DNA of 40,120 nt from an uncultured Bacteroidales bacterium. Lineage in GTDB: Bacteria > Bacteroidota > Bacteroidia > Bacteroidales > Muribaculaceae. The translations under genes and the position numbers were made by a program. The notes under the pieces were generated by a model. That model was not told where the DNA came from. It did not search any database and worked only from the letters and a program-made list of their open reading frames with translations. The first letter of the stretch is position 1, and each line of letters opens with the position of its first letter. This document shows positions 20,737 to 27,389 of the stretch, piece after piece. The stretch is from NCBI GenBank assembly GCA_949289215.1, contig CASENC010000022.1, positions 1 through 40,120 on the forward strand. The letters are read 5' to 3'.

Positions 20737-21949
20737 TGCGGCGTTCTATCTTCTCTATTTCACGCAACAGGCACGGAGGCAGATCGGTGCGGTGCTTGTG
20801 GCACGACATTTCAAGGGTGTACATTCGGGCGATGCAATAATTTGTGTGGGTGCACCCGCAACGCTCCTCGCCGGCAGCCATGCGGTTGACGAAATCAGGC
20901 TCGTTGAGCAATGCCCGAGCCATCTGCACGGCCTCAAAACCGCTGTCGAGCACACGGTCGATGCCTTCACGCGAAGTGCAACCGCCCACGTATATCAGCG
21001 GCAACCGCACCTCGCGGCGCACCTGCAACGCATCATCGAGGAAATAAAGGTCGCGGTAAGGTTCATCCTTTATCATCATTTTGCCAAACATACGCACCCC
21101 ATACTTCAGCCACCAACAATTCATATAATGCGTCATGGTGCGTATGGGCATTTCGCCGCGCATCACATACATAGGGGCCTTGCTCACGAAGCCGCCACTC
21201 AGCACCAGTGCGTCAACCCCCAGGCGTTCAAGTTCGCGAGCTATCACTATCCCTTCTTCAAGCCCGTTCCCGCTCTTGAACCCGTCGCGCATATTCGTTT
21301 TCGCCACCACGGCAATCTGCCCCTTGGCCGCATTAAGCACTTCATCGATGCACAGGCGCATGAAGTTCATGCGGTTGTCGAGGTCGCCCCCCCAGCGATC
21401 GCGGCGATGGTTGGTGTAAGGCGAAAGGAACTGGCTTATAAGGTAACCGTGCCCGGCATGAATTTCCACGCAGTCGAAACCGGCATCGATGGCCAGCCGC
21501 ACGGCCGTGCCGAAGTCGCGGGCCACCTCGCGTATCTCGTCCTCGTTCATGCCGTGGACGAATGTCGGCGAATACAGGTTGAAGCCGCTTGAAGCCGAAA
21601 TAGGCATACGCCCCGCAGTTGACTTGTGCGACATATTGCCGCAATGCCCCAGCTGTATCGAGGCCTTTGCCCCCTCACGATGTATTGCATCGGTAAGACT
21701 GCGCAATTCGCCTACAATCTCGGGGCGCATCCACAGCTGGTTGTCAAACGACAAGCCGCTGCGGTTGACCGAAGCATAAGCAATCGTAGTCATTCCCACG
21801 CCGCCACGCGCCACCGAAAGGTGGTAATCGGCAAGCATCTGCGACGGGCGGTGACCGGGACACATATTTTCAAAAGCCGCCGAACGTATAGTGCGGTTAC
21901 GCAGCGCCAGCGGCCCTATATGAGCAGGAGTAAAAAGTTTTGAAGCCAT
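20720..21949 (-). CDS. Old Yellow Enzyme-family reductase, likely steroid enone reductase
   Basis: This FMN-dependent NADH:flavin oxidoreductase barrel has 409 residues, with the family signature HAGHGYLISQFLSP at 164-177 (substrate-binding H164 and H167) and NHRRDRWGG at 180-188. It ends after the barrel, so the C-terminal FAD/NAD domain of 2,4-dienoyl-CoA reductase or BaiCD/BaiH is absent. The cysteine cluster that holds a [4Fe-4S] centre in those relatives is only partly kept (C364, C366, T369, C372, C383): the usual CxxCNxC reads CTHTNYC, so the cluster is probably lost. In this operon I infer reduction of a steroid C=C bond such as the delta-4 enone, perhaps giving the 5-beta product. 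Its start is 21 bases after the 5-alpha-reductase stop, and its end overlaps the SDR gene. Confidence 0.86.
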   Translation of the reverse strand: MASKLFTPAHIGPLALRNRTIRSAAFENMCPGHRPSQMLADYHLSVARGGVGMTTIAYASVNRSGLSFDNQLWMRPEIVGELRSLTDAIHREGAKASIQLGHCGNMSHKSTAGRMPISASSGFNLYSPTFVHGMNEDEIREVARDFGTAVRLAIDAGFDCVEIHAGHGYLISQFLSPYTNHRRDRWGGDLDNRMNFMRLCIDEVLNAAKGQIAVVAKTNMRDGFKSGNGLEEGIVIARELERLGVDALVLSGGFVSKAPMYVMRGEMPIRTMTHYMNCWWLKYGVRMFGKMMIKDEPYRDLYFLDDALQVRREVRLPLIYVGGCTSREGIDRVLDSGFEAVQMARALLNEPDFVNRMAAGEERCGCTHTNYCIARMYTLEMSCHKHRTDLPPCLLREIEKIERRNGKMQ

Positions 21950-21970
21950 ATTTAAACCATTCCAATTGTA

Positions 21971-22744
21971 CTAATAAATAAAAGGTATTATGCGGTGCAA
22001 CCTGCGACTGGTGAATTCTTCTCTAAATTCGATAGTGTAACGCTTATAAATCTGTTCGGCTCGTGGAGCAAGGTTGGCAAAAGTCCACAATGCAAACACG
22101 GCACCCGCCCACGACCATGTGAGCACGGCAAAGCCTATCCATTCGAGCAGTTCGCCGAAATAGTTGGCGCTCGACACATAATCAAACATCCCGCCTTGCG
22201 GCAAATAGTGCCTTGTATCGCCCGGACGGCGCAAGTGGCGAATAATGCTGTCGCTGTCGATGTTTATCGCCATGCCGGTAGCAAATATTACCGTGCCTGC
22301 GATGAATTGCGGCGTAAACAGCCAGTCGGTGCCATACATTCCGGCAGGAGACAAGTAAAACAGCCAGCCGCCTTGCATCACAGCATTGAGCACATTGAAA
22401 AGCACTCCCATGGCAATAATTGCAAGTGGCATACGGTTACGCCCCTTTATCAGGAACGGGAAAATGAACGACCGCTGGAAATAATGCAGCTGAAACAAGG
22501 CGAATATAATCAGCGGTACAGGTTCCCACCGGCGGTCGCTTGCCCACCACAGCAGGCACATGGCGATGAATACCGGAGCCTCCATCAGCACCCACCCCAC
22601 GCGGTTGCTTATCGAAGGCCCCCACCGGCGGTTATACATCATTCCATACCCGGCGTTGATGAAGTGCAATGCCACATACACTATCACGGCAACCACCGCC
22701 ATTATCACCAAAAAACAATTGAAAACATCTATGTCGTGCAACAT
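21971..22744 (-). CDS. Steroid 5-alpha-reductase (SRD5A)-family membrane enzyme
   Basis: I choose the ATG at 22742-22744, which gives 257 residues, close to the 254-259 of animal SRD5A1/2. The longer frame to 22837 needs a TTG start and would run through a TAAGTTTG promoter box. Six or seven hydrophobic segments are visible. Family landmarks are E55 in LMEAP (equivalent to SRD5A2 E57), the HYFQRSFIFP block at 87-96 (HYxxRTFxYP in SRD5A2), and the GGMFDYVSSANYFGELLEW block at 184-202. The C-terminus RRLHRIIPFIY matches the family end. The enzyme would use NADPH to reduce a delta-4-3-ketosteroid to the 5-alpha product at the inner membrane. It is first of three genes, followed by an OYE reductase and an SDR. 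Confidence 0.88.
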   Translation of the reverse strand: MLHDIDVFNCFLVIMAVVAVIVYVALHFINAGYGMMYNRRWGPSISNRVGWVLMEAPVFIAMCLLWWASDRRWEPVPLIIFALFQLHYFQRSFIFPFLIKGRNRMPLAIIAMGVLFNVLNAVMQGGWLFYLSPAGMYGTDWLFTPQFIAGTVIFATGMAINIDSDSIIRHLRRPGDTRHYLPQGGMFDYVSSANYFGELLEWIGFAVLTWSWAGAVFALWTFANLAPRAEQIYKRYTIEFREEFTSRRLHRIIPFIY

Positions 22745-22770
22745 TTCAGGTTTATGCGTTTTTATATCGG

Positions 22771-22778
22771 CAAACTTA
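22771..22778 (-). promoter_or_regulatory. -7 box TAAGTTTG for the steroid reductase operon
   Basis: TAAGTTTG on the minus strand fits TAnnTTTG and lies 26 bases before the preferred start codon of the SRD5A-like gene, giving a leader of roughly 15-20 bases. No clear TTG is found at the usual spacing upstream. Confidence 0.5.
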
Positions 22779-22871
22779 ACCAAAAATCTGCTAATATTAT
22801 CCTCTTTCGGGAAAAAACAATCAAATATTATCCGCAATGAAACACTTTTGCGTTTTTACTTATAAAAAACA

Positions 22872-22900
22872 TTGAAAGTGAAATAATTTTTGTATTTTTG
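22872..22900 (+). promoter_or_regulatory. Promoter of the Hsp70/GTPase operon, TTG-N18-TATTTTTG
   Basis: A TTG at 22872-22874 is followed after 18 bases by TATTTTTG at 22893-22900, close to the Bacteroidetes consensus. Transcription should begin near 22907, leaving a leader of about 45 A/T-rich bases before the GrpE-like start codon. It lies back to back with the steroid operon promoter, about 100 bases away. Confidence 0.7.
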
Positions 22901-22952
22901 ATGCGGTAAGTTGAGATAATAATCGAGCCAATAAATCTTAATAACATAAATC

Positions 22953-23615
22953 ATGGAAGGAACCAACAAATTCGAGGACTTTAATGTTGAAGTCAACAAG
23001 TCTCCGCAAGAGGAAGAAGCAGTGACGAATGCCAACGAAACCGAAGTGCTACAGACACCCGAAACGGCAGAACCGGCCGCCGAAGAGGTTTCCACAACAC
23101 TCTCTGACGAACCCGATGTGCATCAATTACTTGCCGAATTCGCCGCACTAAAGGAGCAGAACGAGTTGTTGATGAAGAAATTCGACACCAAAATCGCGCA
23201 AGACGAGCATAAAGCCAGACTGTTCGACAAAATGTATGACGAATTGCAAAGCTACAAGACCGACTTGTATGCCAAGATGCTGAAACCATTCATACTTAGC
23301 ACCATATCGGTTATCGACGACACCAACACGTTCATTAGCAAACTTGGAGAAGGTGATGCCGAAAAAGCCGAACAATACCTGCGCAGCCTGCCCGAAGACC
23401 TTGCCGACATACTCGAAGCCAACGGCGTGGTGCTGTACGAGGACGAGAGCGAGAAGTTCAACCCGCGCACCCAAAGAGCCGTGAAACAGGTGCCGACCGA
23501 CAATCCGGAACTTGAAAACACCATAGCCAAGCGCCTGCGCAAGGGATATAACTGGAATGGTGTGAACTTGCGCCCCGAATTTGTGTGGATTTACAAGTTC
23601 AAACCGTCAAATTAA
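22953..23615 (+). CDS. Divergent GrpE-like nucleotide exchange factor
   Basis: This protein has 220 residues. The first 55 are acidic and low-complexity, residues about 56-115 form a long charged helix likely to be a dimeric coiled coil, and the C-terminal part (about 160-218) resembles the GrpE beta domain: FNPRTQRAV corresponds to the FDPxxHEAV motif, and RLRKGYNWNGVNLRPEFVWI to the family's KGY-x-LNGR-x-(I/L)RPAxV motif. The call is therefore a GrpE homologue, though divergent. It should release ADP from Hsp70. It is the first gene of the operon and lies 65 bases before an Hsp70-like gene, so it is most simply a dedicated exchange factor for the two Hsp70s here rather than the housekeeping GrpE, which normally sits near dnaK/dnaJ/hrcA. 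Confidence 0.75.
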   Translation: MEGTNKFEDFNVEVNKSPQEEEAVTNANETEVLQTPETAEPAAEEVSTTLSDEPDVHQLLAEFAALKEQNELLMKKFDTKIAQDEHKARLFDKMYDELQSYKTDLYAKMLKPFILSTISVIDDTNTFISKLGEGDAEKAEQYLRSLPEDLADILEANGVVLYEDESEKFNPRTQRAVKQVPTDNPELENTIAKRLRKGYNWNGVNLRPEFVWIYKFKPSN

Positions 23616-23680
23616 GCAATTTCTACTAATTCAAAACCTTTATAACCCCCGGAAATATAATAACATAAACAATTATAATC

Positions 23681-25297
23681 ATGAGTAAAATTTTTGGAAT
23701 AGACTTAGGAACAACTTATTCGTGCATTGCATACGTAGATGAATATGGCAAGCCGGTAACTGTGCCAAATTTGGACAATTCGCCGGTAACGCCGTCGGTG
23801 GTATTCTTTGAGTCGGCCGACAGTGTTTCGGTGGGCGAAGTGGCCAAACAAGCCTTACAGTCCGACCCCGACCTTGTGTGCTCGACAATAAAACGGCAAA
23901 TGGGTAATCCCGATTTCGTATTCAATGCCAACGGCATAGATTACAAGCCCGAAACCATCTCTTCACTGATTTTGAAAAAACTTGCAAGCGATGCAAGCGA
24001 GAAACTCGGCGAAGAGGTGAAAGATGTCGTAATCACCTGTCCGGCATACTTCGGCCTCGACGAACGCGAAGCCACAAAGAAAGCCGGCGAGATTGCAGGG
24101 TTGAATGTGCTTAGCATCATCAACGAACCGACAGCCGCCGCAATTTCCTACGGGCTGAAAGTCGATGAACCGCAAACGGTAATGGTTTACGACCTTGGCG
24201 GAGGCACATTTGACGTTACTATCATTAAGGTGGCCGAAGGGGTGATTGAAGTGGTGGCCACCGGCGGCGACCACAAACTTGGCGGCAAGGACTGGGATAA
24301 CGAGATACAAAAACTCGCAATCGACCAATATGTGCAGCAAACCGGAGGCAGCCCCGATGATATATATGACGACACAATGATACTCGGCGACCTTGAATTG
24401 CGTAGCGAACAAGCCAAGAAGCAACTTTCCACACGTGAAAAGACCACTTTCCGCCTCAACGGTGCAAAAGTGGAAATATCGGTGGAACAATTTGAAAACA
24501 ACACGGCAGGACTGTTGCAAACCTCCATCGACAAGACCCACGACACAATGAAGGAAGCTGCCGCCAAGGGTATTACTAAATATGACAAGATTTTGCTTGT
24601 GGGCGGTTCCACATTTATGCCACAGGTAAAAAACCGCCTTACACAGGAATTCCCCGAAATTCCCATCGAGTTCTGCGACCCAAACGAATCGGTGGCTCGC
24701 GGTGCAGCCATTTACGGACAAAACCTTGAAGCCTACCAAAAGGCTCTTGAAATTGCAGAACAGACGGGTAAGGCCGTTGAAGTAGTAATTGGCGATATCA
24801 CCTCATCATCGCCCGGCATGGGACTTCCTGGCGGTAAAAAGCCCGTGGTGGTTAAAAACGTGGTGAGCAAGAGTTATGCGCTGCAAATGGTTGACGATAA
24901 AGGCGATTTGCACCTGTATAACAAGATTTTCAAAAACTCGTCAATTCCATTGGAAGTGGCCGTACACGCAGGCACGCAAGTTGACAACCAAACTTCGGTA
25001 CTCCTTTCTGTGTATGAAAACGACTATGCCAAGGGGGCGAGTGAATATGACATTGTAAAAGACGAGGATGCCACGTTGCTAATTTCCGACGAACTGTCGC
25101 CGCTTCCCGACAACCTGAAAGCAGGTTCACCCATCGATGTGATACTGAAAATCGATGAGCAGGGCTTGCTCTCGGTCGATGCCAAAGATGTTACCGGCGG
25201 ACGCACCGTACACATGGAGGTAAAACTGCAAAATGTGATGTCGGTTGAAGAGGAACAGAAAGCCAAGGAGCAAGTCAAGAACTTGAAGATGATGTAA
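23681..25297 (+). CDS. Short Hsp70-like chaperone without lid
   Basis: This Hsp70/DnaK-family ATPase has 538 residues. The nucleotide-binding domain (1 to about 365) keeps GIDLGTTYS (6-14), KRQMG with K71, NEPTAAA with E149 at 148-154, DLGGGTFDVT (171-180) and LLVGGSTFMP. The usual VLLLDVTP-type interdomain linker is missing; in its place is a stretch of about 40 residues with MGLPGGKKP. A beta substrate-binding-like domain follows to about residue 515, but the alpha-helical lid of DnaK (about 100 residues) is absent and the protein ends in a short charged helix. It is not the housekeeping DnaK. Its partner is the Hsp70-vWA protein encoded six bases downstream, and the GrpE-like protein upstream is the likely exchange factor. 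Confidence 0.9.
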   Translation: MSKIFGIDLGTTYSCIAYVDEYGKPVTVPNLDNSPVTPSVVFFESADSVSVGEVAKQALQSDPDLVCSTIKRQMGNPDFVFNANGIDYKPETISSLILKKLASDASEKLGEEVKDVVITCPAYFGLDEREATKKAGEIAGLNVLSIINEPTAAAISYGLKVDEPQTVMVYDLGGGTFDVTIIKVAEGVIEVVATGGDHKLGGKDWDNEIQKLAIDQYVQQTGGSPDDIYDDTMILGDLELRSEQAKKQLSTREKTTFRLNGAKVEISVEQFENNTAGLLQTSIDKTHDTMKEAAAKGITKYDKILLVGGSTFMPQVKNRLTQEFPEIPIEFCDPNESVARGAAIYGQNLEAYQKALEIAEQTGKAVEVVIGDITSSSPGMGLPGGKKPVVVKNVVSKSYALQMVDDKGDLHLYNKIFKNSSIPLEVAVHAGTQVDNQTSVLLSVYENDYAKGASEYDIVKDEDATLLISDELSPLPDNLKAGSPIDVILKIDEQGLLSVDAKDVTGGRTVHMEVKLQNVMSVEEEQKAKEQVKNLKMM

Positions 25298-25303
25298 CAG
25301 ATT

Positions 25304-27370
25304 ATGGAACATTTCATTGGAATAGACTTGGGAACCACCTATTCGGCGGTATCGACCATCGACGAATATGGCAAGCCAGTGATTGTACGCAACAGCGATG
25401 GGGAACACCTTACGCCATCGGTTGTGTATTTCGCACCCGACGGACGTGCCATTGCCGGAGCCGAGGCAAAAGAGATGATGCTCAGCGGCGAGGACAATGT
25501 GATAATGTTCTTCAAGCGTGAAATGGGCAATCCCGAATTCCGTTTCTCGGTGCATGGCAAGGAATACTCAGCCACCGACCTGTCGGCAATTTTATTGGGT
25601 AAATTGCGCGGCGATGCCCAGGCGGCTTTGGGCGGCAGTATCACACGTGCGGTAATCACGGTACCGGCCTATTTCAATGACTTGCAACGTAACGAGACTA
25701 TCAGGGCGGCACAAATGGCCGGACTTGAAGTGATGCGCATCATCAACGAGCCGACCGCTGCCGCAATAAACTATGGAATTACCAGCCAAGGCAATGGCCG
25801 CCTGTTGGTTTACGACCTTGGCGGAGGCACGTTTGATGTCACCGTCCTCGAAGTGAAGGACGGCGACATCACAGTGCTTTCGACCGGCGGAGACCATAAC
25901 CTTGGCGGCAAAGACTGGGACGACTGCATCATCACATATATCACCGACCTGTTTGAAAAAGAGTTTGGTGAAAATCCCAATGACGACCCGTTGACGTATA
26001 ACGACCTTGTTTTCAACGCCGAGCGGCTGAAGAAACAACTGTCGTCCACACGGTCGGCATCGATGGTGGTGCGATATGCAGGCCATCGCCAAAAATACGA
26101 GATTACACGAGAGAAATTCGAGGAATTGACCGCCAACCTGATGCAAAGCACACGCCAAAAGACCGAAGAGGTGCTTGGCGAAGCCGGACTGAGTTGGAGA
26201 GACTTGTCGGGAGTGCTGCTCGTGGGCGGTTCCACCAAGATGCCCATGGTAGAGAACTGGGTCAGGCAAATGTCGGGCCGGGAGCCGTTGCGTGGCATAA
26301 ATGTCGATGAAGCGGTATGCCTCGGGGCCGGCATCCAGGCTGCTCTTGAAGTCGAACGGCAAAGCCGCCGCATGGGGCTGCCGGGAACATCGGGGCCGCG
26401 CCTTTCATTGCCCGGCGGGAAATCATTGAACATAAAAGACGTAATGAGCCACAGCCTTGGAGCCATTGCCGTAAGCAAGGAAGGCGACCGATATGTCAAC
26501 TCCATAATAATACGTAAAAATGTCACAATACCGGTAACCGAACAACGTCCGTTCAAGTTGCGCACACGCCCGGGCGGCAACAATGAAATGGAAGTTTACC
26601 TCACGCAGGGCGAGGGAACCGAAGTGACGCAATGCACCGTCGTGGGTCGCTATGTGCTGCGTGGGATAAACCACACTGCCGATGGTGAAGCCATTATCAA
26701 CATCGAGTATGCCTACGACGAAAACGGCGTAATCAACGTTACCGGCCGCCAGCAAGGCATGGCACCGCCGCTAATCGTGGAAAAGATGCCGCTGCCCGAT
26801 GATATGTCGTGGCTGTACGGCCAACCCAAAGCCAATAAAACAGGGCTGAATATCATGCTTGTCATAGACATATCTTACAGCATGGAAGGATATCCGCTCG
26901 ACAAGGCAAAAAAGGCAGCTCTTGAATTTGTAAAGAAAACCAATCTTGAAACATCGGCGATTTCGGTCATAGGATTCTCGGACGACGTTACCGAATACTG
27001 CCAACCGACACGAGACAAAAATATACTGGAAAAAGCAATCAAGAAACTGAAAGAACAAGGCGGTACCGAAAGTCCGCTCGAATTTTGCTACCAAAGGCTT
27101 ATCTATTCAAAAGATAAACCCGTGATAGTGGTGCTTACCGACGGTTCATGGTCGGGGCAGAAACGAGCCATCGCCACTTCCGACCTTTGCCGCGACGCAG
27201 GCATCGATATTATTGCAATAGGTTTCGGCTCGGCCGACAAAGAATTCCTGCGGCGCATATCCACAATATCGGTGATGACCGACCTGGATAAACTTGTAGA
27301 TTCTTTCGGAACCATCGCACAAGAACTTGCACAAACAGGAAGCGCAAGCGGAATAAAATTCAACCGTTGA
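25304..27370 (+). CDS. Hsp70-vWA fusion protein
   Basis: This protein of 688 residues joins a complete Hsp70-type ATPase to a von Willebrand A domain. The nucleotide-binding domain (1 to about 350) has GIDLGTTYS (6-14), KREMG (71-75), NEPTAAA (148-154) and DLGGGTFDVT (171-180). A linker with MGLPG and LPGGK like that of the neighbouring Hsp70 leads into a beta substrate-binding-like domain (about 375-490). The vWA domain (about 515-680) has a full metal-ion-dependent adhesion site: D522-I-S524-Y-S526, T588 in GGTES, and D613 in LTDGS. It lacks a signal peptide, so it is cytosolic. The vWA domain probably binds a partner through a divalent metal, so ATP-driven movement could be coupled to complex assembly. 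The downstream gene starts 19 bases later. Confidence 0.92.
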   Translation: MEHFIGIDLGTTYSAVSTIDEYGKPVIVRNSDGEHLTPSVVYFAPDGRAIAGAEAKEMMLSGEDNVIMFFKREMGNPEFRFSVHGKEYSATDLSAILLGKLRGDAQAALGGSITRAVITVPAYFNDLQRNETIRAAQMAGLEVMRIINEPTAAAINYGITSQGNGRLLVYDLGGGTFDVTVLEVKDGDITVLSTGGDHNLGGKDWDDCIITYITDLFEKEFGENPNDDPLTYNDLVFNAERLKKQLSSTRSASMVVRYAGHRQKYEITREKFEELTANLMQSTRQKTEEVLGEAGLSWRDLSGVLLVGGSTKMPMVENWVRQMSGREPLRGINVDEAVCLGAGIQAALEVERQSRRMGLPGTSGPRLSLPGGKSLNIKDVMSHSLGAIAVSKEGDRYVNSIIIRKNVTIPVTEQRPFKLRTRPGGNNEMEVYLTQGEGTEVTQCTVVGRYVLRGINHTADGEAIINIEYAYDENGVINVTGRQQGMAPPLIVEKMPLPDDMSWLYGQPKANKTGLNIMLVIDISYSMEGYPLDKAKKAALEFVKKTNLETSAISVIGFSDDVTEYCQPTRDKNILEKAIKKLKEQGGTESPLEFCYQRLIYSKDKPVIVVLTDGSWSGQKRAIATSDLCRDAGIDIIAIGFGSADKEFLRRISTISVMTDLDKLVDSFGTIAQELAQTGSASGIKFNR

Positions 27371-27389
27371 TAAGGACTCCCCAACAATC

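Noticed and set aside
20723-21592. 289-codon plus-strand open frame opposite the OYE reductase
   Set aside because: Antisense to a gene with clear family motifs; no domain in the translation.
22745-22837. Longer TTG start for the SRD5A-like gene
   Set aside because: The shorter ATG gives the family's usual length and start, and the extension contains a likely promoter box.
23681-27370. Housekeeping dnaK
   Set aside because: Both Hsp70s lack the lid and the canonical linker, and one is fused to a vWA domain; no dnaJ or hrcA is beside them.
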